Positions 15,086-23,528 are shown, counted from the stretch's first letter. The stretch: DNA of 39,117 bases from an uncultured Oscillospiraceae bacterium (GCA_947600025.1 CANQFY010000012.1:1-39117), one strand, 5' to 3'. Notes: generated by a model not told the origin, from the sequence alone. Translations and numbers: made by a program.

Positions 15086-15721
15086 ATGGTAAACATCACT
15101 TATTTGGGCCACGCCTGCTTCCTGCTGGAGGCGGATGGCTACCGGACGGTGCTGGACCCCTATGCAAATGGCGCCGTGCCGGGTCTTTCGGACCTGGATC
15201 TGGCGGCGGAAGCGGTATATTGCAGCCACGGCCACGGGGACCACAACGCCGCGGACCGGGTGCGGCTGACCCGGACGGCTCTGCGACCCCCATACACCCT
15301 GACCGAGCTATCCGTGCCCCATGACGACGCCGGCGGCGCCAAGCGGGGGATGTGTACCGCCCGGGTGTTTGACTTCGGCGGCCTCCGTGTGGCCCACCTG
15401 GGGGACATTGGCCGGACTCTGACCCCGGAGGAGGCGGAAATTTTGGCGGGGGTGGACTGCCTGCTCCTGCCGGTGGGCGGCTTTTTCACCGTGGACGCGG
15501 CTCACGCCGCCCAGATCGTCCGGCAGGCGGGGGCGAAAGTCGTGATTCCCATGCACTACCGGACGAAAAGTACCGGCTATCCCGTCATTGGCAGGCTGGA
15601 CCGCTTTACCCGGCAGTTTGGCTCCGTCTATCGGGAGGGCGACACCCTGACCCTGACGCCGGACACCCCGGCGGGGGTCCATGTACTCAAACAAAAAATG
15701 GCAAAAGGAGAAGAAGAATGA
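15086..15721 (+). CDS. MBL-fold metallohydrolase (UPF0173/UlaG-like)
   Basis: A 211-aa metallo-beta-lactamase-fold protein. It begins MVNITYLGHACFLLE, has the zinc motif CSHGHGDHNAA, then LRVAHLGDIG (metal-binding His/Asp) and a late VVIPMHYRTK. The compact single-domain architecture is that of the UPF0173/UlaG-like group. ATG 15086 follows TGGGAGGGAAAAAGT; a longer open frame upstream runs through the T-box and is not coding. Its stop overlaps the tyrS start (ATGA), so the two are translationally coupled and both fall under T-box control. Substrate is unknown, and why it should respond to tyrosine supply is unclear. Confidence 0.9.
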   Translation: MVNITYLGHACFLLEADGYRTVLDPYANGAVPGLSDLDLAAEAVYCSHGHGDHNAADRVRLTRTALRPPYTLTELSVPHDDAGGAKRGMCTARVFDFGGLRVAHLGDIGRTLTPEEAEILAGVDCLLLPVGGFFTVDAAHAAQIVRQAGAKVVIPMHYRTKSTGYPVIGRLDRFTRQFGSVYREGDTLTLTPDTPAGVHVLKQKMAKGEEE

Positions 15722-16941
15722 AGCTGTACGACGAGCTGGTGGCCCGGGGGCTGATCGCCCAGGTCACCGATGAAAACGAGATCCGCACCATGATCGACGA
15801 GGGCAAGGCCACCTTTTACATTGGCTTTGACTGCACGGCGGACAGCCTGACCGCCGGGCATTTCATGGCCCTGACCCTGATGAAGCGGCTGCAAATGGCG
15901 GGGAACAAGCCCATCGCCCTGATCGGTGGGGGCACCACCATGATCGGCGACCCCTCCGGCCGGACGGATATGCGGAAAATGCTGACCAAGGAGGACATCG
16001 ACCACAACGCCGCCTGCTTCAAGCGGCAGATGGAGCGGTTCATCGAATTCGGCCCGGGCAAGGCCCAGATGGTCAACAATGCGGACTGGCTGCTGAACCT
16101 AAATTATGTAAACCTTCTGCGGGAGGTGGGTGCCTGCTTCTCCGTGAACAATATGCTCCGGGCGGAGTGCTACAAGCAGCGGATGGAGCGGGGACTGTCC
16201 TTCCTGGAGTTCAACTACATGATCATGCAGTCCTACGATTTTTACTACCTGTTCCAGCATTACGGCTGCAATATGCAGTTCGGCGGCAATGACCAGTGGA
16301 GCAATATGCTGGGCGGCACCGAACTGATCCGCAGGAAGCTGGGCAAGGACGCCCACGCCATGACCATCACCCTGCTTACCGACTCCCAGGGCAACAAGAT
16401 GGGCAAGACCGCCGGCAACGCCGTCTGGCTGGACCCCAACAAGACCAGCCCCTTCGACTTCTACCAGTACTGGCGGAACGTGGGAGACGCGGACGTGATG
16501 AAGTGCGTCCGGATGCTGACCTTCCTGCCCATGGAACAAATTGAGGAGATGGATGCCTGGAAGGACGCCAAGCACAACGAGGCCAAGGAGATCCTGGCCT
16601 TCGAGCTGACCAAGCTGGTCCACGGCCAAGAGGAGGCGGAGAAGGCCCAGGCCGCCGCCCGGGCCCTGTTTGCCGGTTCCGGGACCTCCGGGGAGATGCC
16701 CACCACCAAAATCCAGCCGGAGGCGCTGAAGGATGGGAAAATCGGTATTCTGACCTTGATGGTTTCCTGCGGCCTGGCCGCCTCCAACGGCGAGGCCCGC
16801 CGCCTGGTGCAGCAGGGAGGCGTGTTCCTGAACGGAGACAAGGTCCCCGGGGCGGACGCCGCCGTTACCGAGACCCAGCTCCGGGCCGGGGCGGTCCTGC
16901 GCAAGGGCAAGAAGGTCTTCCACAAGGCAATCCTGGACTAA
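15718..16941 (+). CDS. tyrS: Tyrosyl-tRNA synthetase
   Basis: A 407-aa class I aminoacyl-tRNA synthetase. The HIGH-like motif is DSLTAGHFMALTLM, the tyrosine-binding region includes YDFYYLFQHYGCNMQFGGNDQW, and the KMSKS loop is KMGKT (about residues 228-232). A C-terminal S4 domain (NGEARRLVQQGGVFLNGDKV) contacts tRNA. This is the TyrRS-S-like bacterial form. It sits behind the T-box leader, coupled to the MBL gene, and is followed by a strong terminator. Confidence 0.97.
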   Translation: MKLYDELVARGLIAQVTDENEIRTMIDEGKATFYIGFDCTADSLTAGHFMALTLMKRLQMAGNKPIALIGGGTTMIGDPSGRTDMRKMLTKEDIDHNAACFKRQMERFIEFGPGKAQMVNNADWLLNLNYVNLLREVGACFSVNNMLRAECYKQRMERGLSFLEFNYMIMQSYDFYYLFQHYGCNMQFGGNDQWSNMLGGTELIRRKLGKDAHAMTITLLTDSQGNKMGKTAGNAVWLDPNKTSPFDFYQYWRNVGDADVMKCVRMLTFLPMEQIEEMDAWKDAKHNEAKEILAFELTKLVHGQEEAEKAQAAARALFAGSGTSGEMPTTKIQPEALKDGKIGILTLMVSCGLAASNGEARRLVQQGGVFLNGDKVPGADAAVTETQLRAGAVLRKGKKVFHKAILD

Positions 16942-16952
16942 ATCCAAAAAAC

Positions 16953-16985
16953 GCGGCTTCCACGCTCGGAAGCCGCATTTTTTTC
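16953..16985 (+). terminator. Terminator of tyrS
   Basis: GCGGCTTCC (16953-16961), loop acgctc, GGAAGCCGC (16968-16976), then ATTTTTTTTC. Confidence 0.92.
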
Positions 16986-17013
16986 TGGACATTTGGCAAA
17001 AAACCTGTATAAT
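16986..17013 (+). promoter_or_regulatory. Promoter of the MFS transporter gene
   Basis: TGGACA (16986-16991), 16-nt spacer, TATAAT (17008-17013), 45 nt before the start codon. Confidence 0.7.
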
Positions 17014-17057
17014 AGAGATATCTAACAAAAAGGAACAGGAAAATGGAGGAGAAATTT

Positions 17058-18386
17058 ATGAAACTTGACACAAAACGTACCGTTTTGGTAGGCTTTGCCT
17101 TCCTGGCCATCTCCGCCTTCTGGCAGATGTACGACAATCTGATCCCCCTGATGCTCTCTGACACCTTCAAGATCAAGGAGACATACGCAGGCTTCATCAT
17201 GTCCTTGGACAACATTCTGGCCCTGTTCCTGCTGCCCCTGTTCGGCGGCCTGTCGGACAAGTGCCGCAGCGCTTTGGGCCGGCGGCGGCCCTTCATCCTT
17301 TTTGGCACTTTAGTTTCTGTGGCGCTGATGATTCTGCTGCCCCTGCTGGACAACAGCTACGCCGCCTCTCCCGCCCTCTGGAAGCTGGTGGGCTTTATCG
17401 CGGTGCTGGGGCTTCTGCTCATCGCCATGGGCACCTACCGGAGCCCCGCCGTGGCCCTGATGCCCGACGTGACCCCCAAGCCCCTGCGGAGCAAGGCCAA
17501 CGCCATTATCAATCTCATGGGCGCCGTGGGCGGCGTTATCTATCTGCTGGTCTCCTCAGTCCTCTACCGGCAAAAGCCCGGGGAGCTGGCCGCCCATATC
17601 AACTATCTGCCCCTGTTTTCCATCGTGGGCGGCATCATGCTGGGGGCCCTGGCCGTGATCATGTTCCTGGTGGACGAGCCTAAGCTGGCAGCCCGGCAGA
17701 AGGAATATGAGCAGGCCCACCCGGAGGACAATTTGGCTGAGCAAACCGAAAACGGCGAGGCCCTGCCTAAGGACGTGAAGTGGAGCCTGGGCTTCCTGCT
17801 GGTGTCCATTTCCCTGTGGTTCATCGGCTACAACGGCGTCACCACCTGGTTTTCGAAATACGCCACCACCGTCTGGAACATGCCCCTGGGCAGCGCTAAC
17901 ACCTGCCTGACCGTGGCCACCGCGGGCGCCATCGTCAGCTACATCCCCGTGGGCAACATCGCCAGCAAGGTGGGCCGCCGGAAGACCATCCGCTTTGGCG
18001 CCCTGCTCCTGGCCGCCTGTTTCTTCGCGGCCTTCCTGTACACCGTCTTTGCCAAGGAGTTCAGCCCCCTGCTGTATGTGCTGTTCATTCTGGTGGGCAT
18101 GGCCTGGGCGGCCATCAACGTCAACAGTCTGCCCATGGTGGTGGAGATGTGCAAGGGCAGCGAAGTGGGCAAATTCACGGGCCTTTACTACACCTTCTCT
18201 ATGGCGGCCCAGATCGTCACCCCCATCGTGGCTGGCTTCCTGCTGGAAAACGTGAGCTACCACACTCTGTTCCCCTATGCCGCGCTGGCGGTGCTGGCCT
18301 CCTTCATCACCATGGGCTTTGTCCGCCACGGGGACAACAAGGTGGAGGCCAAGAAGGGCCTGGAAGCCTTTGACGTGGGGGACTGA
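17058..18386 (+). CDS. MFS transporter, SLC45/sucrose-carrier-like
   Basis: A 442-aa polytopic protein with about 12 hydrophobic segments and a central hydrophilic loop (around residues 210-245). The first helices (AFWQMYDNLIPLMLSD, then GLSDKCRSALGRRRPFILFG) show the MFS RxxxGRRRP signature typical of SLC45 and GPH-like sugar:cation symporters. ATG 17058 is preferred because the ATG at 17043 belongs to ATGGAGGAG, which is the RBS. It probably imports a di- or oligosaccharide; the GH65/PgmB/glucokinase genes 5 kb downstream make an alpha-glucoside a reasonable guess, but they are separate transcription units. It is co-transcribed with the downstream phosphodiesterase gene (3-bp gap). Confidence 0.88.
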   Translation: MKLDTKRTVLVGFAFLAISAFWQMYDNLIPLMLSDTFKIKETYAGFIMSLDNILALFLLPLFGGLSDKCRSALGRRRPFILFGTLVSVALMILLPLLDNSYAASPALWKLVGFIAVLGLLLIAMGTYRSPAVALMPDVTPKPLRSKANAIINLMGAVGGVIYLLVSSVLYRQKPGELAAHINYLPLFSIVGGIMLGALAVIMFLVDEPKLAARQKEYEQAHPEDNLAEQTENGEALPKDVKWSLGFLLVSISLWFIGYNGVTTWFSKYATTVWNMPLGSANTCLTVATAGAIVSYIPVGNIASKVGRRKTIRFGALLLAACFFAAFLYTVFAKEFSPLLYVLFILVGMAWAAINVNSLPMVVEMCKGSEVGKFTGLYYTFSMAAQIVTPIVAGFLLENVSYHTLFPYAALAVLASFITMGFVRHGDNKVEAKKGLEAFDVGD

Positions 18387-18389
18387 GCC

Positions 18390-19196
18390 ATGATCTGGGT
18401 TCTGATTATCGCGCTTGCCCTGGCGGCCGGATTCCTGCTGGCCCTCCGGGGCCGGAAGGGGCACCCGGGCTGGAAGGACCTGCTGGGCTGGAACTATGCC
18501 CACCGGGGCCTCCATGACGAGGCCCTGCCGGAAAACAGCATGGCCGCCTTCCGGGCCGCTCTGGAGCAGGGCTACGGCATCGAGCTGGACCTGCATCTGA
18601 TCAAGGACGGCTCCCTGGCGGTGCTCCACGACCACACTCTAAAGCGGATGACCGGCCGGGAGGGGAAAATCGAGGACCTGACCGCCCCCGAGCTGAAAAC
18701 CTGCTTTCTCCAGGGCACCCAGGAGACCATCCCCCTCTTTGAGGACGTGCTGGCGCTGTTCGACGGGAAGGCCCCCATGATCATTGAGCTGAAATCCGAC
18801 GGTACCAACGTCAGCGCCCTGTGCGAAGCGGCCATGGCCGCCCTGAAGGACTACCACGGCCCCTACTGTATTGAGTCCTTTGACAGCCGGTGCCTGATGT
18901 GGCTGAAAAAGCACGCCCCTCAGGTGATCCGGGGGCAGCTGGCGGAGGACTATCTCCACGAGAAAACGATCCTGCCCTGGCCCCTGGCCTTCGCCGTGAC
19001 CTATAATCTGGAGAACTTCCTGACCGTGCCGGATTTCCTGGCGTACCGGTTCAACAACCGGACGCTGCTGCCCAACCGGATCTGCCGGAAGCTGTGGGGC
19101 GTCCAGGGGGTCACCTGGACCCTGCGGAACCAGGCGGACTTTGACGCCGCCGTGGAGGAGGGCTGGGTCCCCATTTTCGAGGGCTTCCGGCCATAG
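18390..19196 (+). CDS. Glycerophosphodiester phosphodiesterase, membrane-anchored
   Basis: A 268-aa GDPD-family enzyme that hydrolyses glycerophosphodiesters to glycerol-3-phosphate and an alcohol. An N-terminal hydrophobic segment (residues 2-19) anchors it. The catalytic barrel starts at YAHRGLHDEALPENS (His38 and Arg39), continues with IELDLHLIKDG (metal-binding Glu and Asp) and VLHDHTLKRMTG (second His), then MIIELKS and YCIESFD. It begins 3 bp after the MFS stop. Whether the domain faces in or out depends on anchor topology; the Arg/Lys after the segment suggests a cytoplasmic domain. Confidence 0.92.
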   Translation: MIWVLIIALALAAGFLLALRGRKGHPGWKDLLGWNYAHRGLHDEALPENSMAAFRAALEQGYGIELDLHLIKDGSLAVLHDHTLKRMTGREGKIEDLTAPELKTCFLQGTQETIPLFEDVLALFDGKAPMIIELKSDGTNVSALCEAAMAALKDYHGPYCIESFDSRCLMWLKKHAPQVIRGQLAEDYLHEKTILPWPLAFAVTYNLENFLTVPDFLAYRFNNRTLLPNRICRKLWGVQGVTWTLRNQADFDAAVEEGWVPIFEGFRP

Positions 19197-19212
19197 TACC
19201 AAAACCTAAAAA

Positions 19213-19258
19213 CGAACAGAACCGCTCCGAAGTCCGCGCTTCGGAGCGGTTCTGTTCG
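19213..19258. terminator. 20-bp perfect hairpin between convergent genes
   Basis: CGAACAGAACCGCTCCGAAG (19213-19232), loop tccgcg, and its exact complement at 19239-19258. It is flanked by AAAAAC on the left and serves both the phosphodiesterase gene and the converging gatD-like gene. Confidence 0.88.
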
Positions 19259-19266
19259 ATCTAAAG

Positions 19267-19986
19267 TTAGCGGTTGTGACCGAACTGGATTTTGGGGTCG
19301 GAGAACTCCTTTACCCGCTGATCGAAGGCGGCCCGGGCCGCCTGGGGGTAGGGAAGTTGAGCCTCCACCCCGGCCAGGCCCAGAAAGTAGGCGCAGAAGT
19401 CCGGGTTCAGCACCAGCAGGGGACCCAGCAGCTGGGTGCAGATCAGATTCTTCTTCCGCAGGCCCTCCAGCTTGCTCTCCGGATTCAGGCCCACGCCTCG
19501 TACGCACTTGAGAAAATAGGAATTGGTATTGTCCCCGTAGAGGAAGCTGAACTGGCTGTGAAAGCCCACCACCGTCATGCCGTCCATGTCCCCCAGCACC
19601 TTGCCGTTGAACCGGCGGAACAGGTCGGCTTTCACCGTCATGTCAAAAATGCCCAGGCCTTGAACCTTCACACCCTCGGTGATAAAGTCAATCTCCCGGG
19701 CGAACAGCTCGGAGGCGTTGCCCGTGGCCAGAATGGGCACGCCCGCGTCGATCAGCTCCTCGAAGCGGGCCTTGAGGGGCCGCAGCTTTTCCAAAACTCG
19801 GCGCTGGGTGTCCTCGGTCATGGTGCCGATATAGAGAAGATCCACCGGATGTCGGACAAAATAGGGCTCCTCCGTAAAGGGGGTATAGTGAAAATCTCCC
19901 TGGGGGCAGGCCATGGCCATATATTTTCCGTTGTAAACGTCCCCGTAGAGGCCGCAGATCTCGGGAAAGAGAATTTCAGCGGTCAT
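19267..19986 (-). CDS. gatD: GatD-like glutamine-amidotransferase-fold protein lacking catalytic residues
   Basis: A 239-aa partner of MurT. Fold and order match GatD (LYIGTMTED, VPILATGNASELF, VQGLGIFDM, VVGFHSQF, NLICTQLLGP). In active GatD the nucleophile lies in ICGGYQ and the His in YLHGP. Here the aligned positions are Gly89 (ATGNASE) and Leu187 (QLLGP), so the glutaminase site appears to be lost. ATG 19986 overlaps the murT stop (ATGA). A longer frame upstream lies inside murT and is rejected. In the canonical complex GatD supplies ammonia for amidation of D-Glu in lipid II. This copy may be structural, use external ammonia through MurT, or have another role. Confidence 0.85.
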   Translation of the reverse strand: MTAEILFPEICGLYGDVYNGKYMAMACPQGDFHYTPFTEEPYFVRHPVDLLYIGTMTEDTQRRVLEKLRPLKARFEELIDAGVPILATGNASELFAREIDFITEGVKVQGLGIFDMTVKADLFRRFNGKVLGDMDGMTVVGFHSQFSFLYGDNTNSYFLKCVRGVGLNPESKLEGLRKKNLICTQLLGPLLVLNPDFCAYFLGLAGVEAQLPYPQAARAAFDQRVKEFSDPKIQFGHNR

Positions 19987-21353
19987 TTCCCGGCCTCCTT
20001 TTCCAGCAGGGTCTTTTTCACGCTCAGAGCCTCTTTGTCCAAGTACACATCGTACAGGATATAGATATCCCGGCATTTTTCGGTGTCCACCAGATGCCCG
20101 CCGCCCTGGAAGGAGGGCCACAGGGCGATCTTGTCCTGAGGCACCCCGGCGATCAGCGCCCGCAGCTGCTGATCCAGGCACCGGGGCCCGGAAAAGACCA
20201 GCTGGGAGATGGAGGGATGGGCCAGGGGGCTGTAATCGCAGTCATAGACCCAGCAGGGATTCTCCGAGCTGCCCTGGCTGTCCCCCTTGTCGTCGATGAG
20301 GAAGAACACCGCCTTGTTTTCTCCGGGCTGATCCGCCACATATTGGAAGCTCCGGGCGCAGGCGTCGGGGTTCTGCCCCTTGGCCGACTGCATGGTGATT
20401 TTCAGCCCGCCGGATTCCACATGGTCATAGCGGCTCTTCACGATCTCCACGGTATCCAGCCCGGCGGCAATTTTCTCCGGGGACAGGCCCAGCCGGGACA
20501 GCACCGCCACCACGCAGCACTGATTGTAGATGTTCACGATATTGTCGTTGAGGAGCTTATAGGTCTGGGGCTGCCCGTCCTGGGTAATGGTGACCGTTCC
20601 CGCCTCCCGGCAGATCTCGGTCACCAGAAAATCCGGGGCAGGGGAGGCGTTGCCGCAGCTGGGGCAGCGCATCCGGCCAATGTGATCATAGCGCAGATAT
20701 TCCGCCTCCAGTTTTCCGCCGCAGTGGGGGCAGTACACCAGATCCAGCCCCTCCAGATCGGGTGCCCCTGTGGGGGCCTCCGCCTGAATACCGAAATAGG
20801 TCCGGTCCGCGCACTGAGGCGCCAGCTCGGCGCAGATCAGATCGTCGGCATTGAGGATCAGTTTGGTTCCGGCGGGAATCGCCTTGTCCAGAAGATACCG
20901 GATGAATCCGGGGTGGGCGTTGCGCTTGATGGAGTCCCGCATCACGTTGGTGCAGACCAGATAGTTTGGCTTCAGGTCCCCATACACCAGCAGGGAACTG
21001 CGCTCGTCCACCTCCAGCACAGCGGCGTCGGTCCTTACCCGACCGGAAAGGGTGGCGTGCTCCAGCAGCGCGGCGACCACGCCGCCCTGGATATTGGAGC
21101 CCAGGGCGTTGTTGGCCACTGTGTAGCCATTTTTCCGCAGCAAGGAGGTGAGCAGGTTGCTCACCGTGGTTTTCCCGTTGGTGCCGGTGACGGCAATTAC
21201 CGTCTTGGGCGGAATAATGTGGGCCAGAAAGTCCGGGCACAGCTTCACCGCCAGCTTTCCCGGCAGATAGGAGGCGTTGCGGCCCAGAAGCCGCATGGCC
21301 AGCCTGACGGCCTTGGCCACCCAGAGGGCGAAGTAAAACCGCAGTTTTTTCAA
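19983..21353 (-). CDS. murT: MurT, lipid II isoglutaminyl synthase Mur-ligase subunit
   Basis: A 456-aa Mur-ligase-like protein. The P-loop is TGTNGKTTVSNLL (about residues 55-67), then EVDERSS and the central Mur domain with an inserted four-Cys zinc ribbon (CPHCGG ... CPSCG, about residues 208-231), a MurT hallmark. The C-terminal DUF1727-type region carries LIDDKGDSQGSS and WVYDCDYSPL, which includes the acid proposed for catalysis. It amidates the alpha-carboxyl of D-Glu in lipid II stems with GatD. It is transcribed after the EctB-like gene (28-bp gap) and coupled to gatD. Confidence 0.93.
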   Translation of the reverse strand: MKKLRFYFALWVAKAVRLAMRLLGRNASYLPGKLAVKLCPDFLAHIIPPKTVIAVTGTNGKTTVSNLLTSLLRKNGYTVANNALGSNIQGGVVAALLEHATLSGRVRTDAAVLEVDERSSLLVYGDLKPNYLVCTNVMRDSIKRNAHPGFIRYLLDKAIPAGTKLILNADDLICAELAPQCADRTYFGIQAEAPTGAPDLEGLDLVYCPHCGGKLEAEYLRYDHIGRMRCPSCGNASPAPDFLVTEICREAGTVTITQDGQPQTYKLLNDNIVNIYNQCCVVAVLSRLGLSPEKIAAGLDTVEIVKSRYDHVESGGLKITMQSAKGQNPDACARSFQYVADQPGENKAVFFLIDDKGDSQGSSENPCWVYDCDYSPLAHPSISQLVFSGPRCLDQQLRALIAGVPQDKIALWPSFQGGGHLVDTEKCRDIYILYDVYLDKEALSVKKTLLEKEAGK

Positions 21354-21381
21354 AAAATCACGTCTTCTCTATCCGAAATTA

Positions 21382-22632
21382 TTACAGGATCTCCCGGACC
21401 GACTTTTTCAGCAGCTCCAGGCCCCGCGTGAGGATCGGTTCCTCGATCACCAGGGGCGGCATCAGCTTGAGGACCTGGTTATCCCGGCCTACCCGCTCGG
21501 CGATCAGGCCGTTGTGGAAGCAGGCGGCCACTAGGGGCTTGGTCATGTCCTTGCCGAAGGCGCCGAAGTCCACGCCCCACAGAAGGCCCAGGCCTCGGTA
21601 TTGGATCCGGCTGTCCAGGGGCGCGATCTCCTCCCGCAGGAATGCCTCCACCAGCTTGCCCTTTTCCTGGACTTGCCGCTCCACCTGCTCCTCCACCATG
21701 ATTTCCAGGCCCGCCAGGCCCGCCACCATGGACAGCTGATTGCCCCGGAAGGTGCCGGTGTGCTGGCCGGGCTCCCAGAAATCCAGTTCAGGCTTGAACA
21801 GCACCAGGCTCAGCGGCATGCCGCAGCCGCCGATGGACTTGGACAAAGTCACGATATCGGGCACGATCCCCGCCCGCTCGAAGGAGAAGAAGGTACCGGT
21901 CCGGCCATTGCCCACCTGAATGTCGTCCACCATCAGCAAAATGCCATACTTGTCGCACAGAGCCCGCAGCCGCTGGAGCCATTCCACCGGCAGCACATAG
22001 ATGCCGCCGTCGGCCTGGAGGGTCTCGATTACCACGGCGGCGGGCTTTTCCGCGCCGGAGTGATCGTCGGTCAGCAGCCGCTCCATGTAGTCGATGGTGT
22101 CCAGCTCCGGGAACATATAGGGGGCGGGGACGTGGACCACGTTCCCCATGGCCGCCCCGGCGCCCTCCCGGCTGGACCGGTCGGTGGTCAGGGCCAGAGC
22201 GCCCAGGGTCATGCCGTGGAACGCGCCCATCAGGGCAAAGACGGTCTGCCGTCCGGTGCTTTTCCGGGCGATCTTCAGCGCCGCCTCCACCGCGTTGGTG
22301 CCGGTGGGGCCGGCAAACTGGATCTTATAATTCAGGCCCTTCTTTTCCAGGATATTCTTTTCAAAGTATTCCAGAAACGCCCGCTTGGCGGGGGTATAGA
22401 AGTCCATGCCGTGGAGGATTCCGTCGTTTTCCAGATATTCGATCATCCGTTTCTTCATTTTGTCCGGATTGTGGCCGTAATTCAGCGCGCCGGAACCGGC
22501 GAAGAAATCCACATATTCCCGGCCCTCCTCGTCCCAGATCAGGGCCCCTTTGGCCCGGGTGAGGACGGTGGGGAAGCTGCGGCAGTAGGAACGGACGTTG
22601 GACTCGTAGTTTTCAAAAACCGAGGTATTCAT
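21382..22632 (-). CDS. Class III aminotransferase, EctB-like (diaminobutyrate:2-oxoglutarate)
   Basis: A 416-aa PLP enzyme. The N-terminus (FENYESNVRSYCRSFPTVLT), GHNPDKMKK, LHGMDFYTPAKRAFLE, FAGPTGTNAVEAALK and DIQVGNGRTGTFFSFE follow L-2,4-diaminobutyrate transaminases (EctB) closely. The PLP-binding Lys lies in TLSKSIGG and HTGTFRGNQ precedes the C-terminal domain. EctB makes L-2,4-diaminobutyrate from aspartate semialdehyde. No ectA or ectC lies in the window, so ectoine synthesis is not supported here; diaminobutyrate could feed another product, or the enzyme may use a different amine. It heads the operon with murT and gatD and has a promoter at 22674-22702. Confidence 0.85.
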   Translation of the reverse strand: MNTSVFENYESNVRSYCRSFPTVLTRAKGALIWDEEGREYVDFFAGSGALNYGHNPDKMKKRMIEYLENDGILHGMDFYTPAKRAFLEYFEKNILEKKGLNYKIQFAGPTGTNAVEAALKIARKSTGRQTVFALMGAFHGMTLGALALTTDRSSREGAGAAMGNVVHVPAPYMFPELDTIDYMERLLTDDHSGAEKPAAVVIETLQADGGIYVLPVEWLQRLRALCDKYGILLMVDDIQVGNGRTGTFFSFERAGIVPDIVTLSKSIGGCGMPLSLVLFKPELDFWEPGQHTGTFRGNQLSMVAGLAGLEIMVEEQVERQVQEKGKLVEAFLREEIAPLDSRIQYRGLGLLWGVDFGAFGKDMTKPLVAACFHNGLIAERVGRDNQVLKLMPPLVIEEPILTRGLELLKKSVREIL

Positions 22633-22673
22633 TTTAAGACTTCCTTATTTTAGGATGGGAAAACGCTACGCAC

Positions 22674-22702
22674 AATATACCACAGCCCACCGGTAAAATC
22701 AA
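22674..22702 (-). promoter_or_regulatory. Promoter of the aminotransferase-murT-gatD operon
   Basis: On the minus strand TTGATT (rc 22697-22702), 17-nt spacer, TATATT (rc 22674-22679). Confidence 0.7.
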
Positions 22703-22732
22703 GGGTTCAGTTGGGAACAATCGGTGAATCCT

Positions 22733-22790
22733 GCAAGATGTGCCGAATTTTCCGCAGTTTGGGAATTGCCTCTTGTAAAATGTGCCGGAA
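22733..22790 (+). repeat. Two near-identical 15-bp direct repeats upstream of pgmB
   Basis: GCAAGATGTGCCGAA (22733-22747) and TAAAATGTGCCGGAA (22776-22790) share ATGTGCCG, 43 bp apart (about four helical turns). The second lies between -35 and -10 of the pgmB promoter. They may be operators for a sugar-responsive regulator; this is inference. Confidence 0.5.
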
Positions 22791-22801
22791 TGAAATATAA
22801 T
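22773..22801 (+). promoter_or_regulatory. Promoter of pgmB-glk-GH65 operon
   Basis: TTGTAA (22773-22778), 17-nt spacer, TATAAT (22796-22801). Confidence 0.8.
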
Positions 22802-22866
22802 AGGATGGTCAAAAAGCGCACCCGCCGGGGCGCCCGGCAAATAGATTGTTAAGGAGGACTTTTTTC

Positions 22867-23511
22867 ATGAAATTCCAAAAGAAAGCGGTCATCTTCGACC
22901 TGGATGGGGTCATCTGCTTCACCGACAAGTTCCACTATCTGGCCTGGAAGGCCCTGGCGGACCGGTTGGGCATCTATTTTGACGAAAAGATCAACGACCG
23001 GCTCCGGGGCGTCAGCCGTATGGCCAGCCTGGAGATCATTCTGGAGCGGGCCACCAAGGAGTATACCCAGGCGGAGAAGGAAGCCTTCGCGGAAGAGAAG
23101 AACAATACTTACCGGGAGCTGCTGAAAAACATGAGCCCCAAGGACCTGACCGACGAGGTCCGGGATACCCTGAACGAGCTCCGGGCCCGGGGCTACAAGC
23201 TGAGCATCGGCTCCTCCAGCAAGAACACCAAGTTCATTCTGGGCCAGATCGGCCTGGGGGACTTCTTCGACGCCATTGCCGACGGCACGGACATCACCCA
23301 TTCCAAGCCCGATCCCGAGGTGTTTCTGAAATCCGCTGAGAAGCTGGGCATCGATCCGGCGGACTGCGCCGTGGTGGAGGACGCCAAGGCCGGTATCCAG
23401 GCCGCCAAGGCCGGCGGCATGACCGCCCTGGCCCTGTTTGGCGACGCCAAGGGCTGCGGCGAGGAGGACTACGACCTCAAGAGCTTCTCCGACCTGCTGA
23501 ACATCCTGTAA
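22867..23511 (+). CDS. pgmB: Beta-phosphoglucomutase
   Basis: A 214-aa HAD-type phosphomutase interconverting beta-glucose-1-phosphate and glucose-6-phosphate. It shows FDLDGVICFTDKFHYLAWK (motif I with nucleophile Asp and the cap-domain start typical of beta-PGM), RLRGVSRMASLEIIL (cap substrate loop), GSSSKN (motif II), HSKPDPEVF (motif III Lys) and VVEDAKAGIQAAKAGG (motif IV). The ATG at 22867 follows AAGGAGG; the TTG at 22846 is upstream of the RBS and rejected. It heads an operon with a glucokinase and GH65 phosphorylase, whose product beta-G1P it consumes. Confidence 0.94.
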   Translation: MKFQKKAVIFDLDGVICFTDKFHYLAWKALADRLGIYFDEKINDRLRGVSRMASLEIILERATKEYTQAEKEAFAEEKNNTYRELLKNMSPKDLTDEVRDTLNELRARGYKLSIGSSSKNTKFILGQIGLGDFFDAIADGTDITHSKPDPEVFLKSAEKLGIDPADCAVVEDAKAGIQAAKAGGMTALALFGDAKGCGEEDYDLKSFSDLLNIL

Positions 23512-23528
23512 GGGTGGAGGGACTTTCC

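Noticed and set aside
19987..20181. Extended N-terminus of the GatD-like protein
   Set aside because: The extension lies inside murT; the ATG at 19986 overlaps the murT stop and fits the family start.
21382..22632. Ectoine biosynthesis locus
   Set aside because: Only the EctB-like step is present; no ectA or ectC in the window.
22733..22790. Direct repeats as a CRISPR array
   Set aside because: Only two imperfect copies with promoter elements between; no cas genes and no further repeats.
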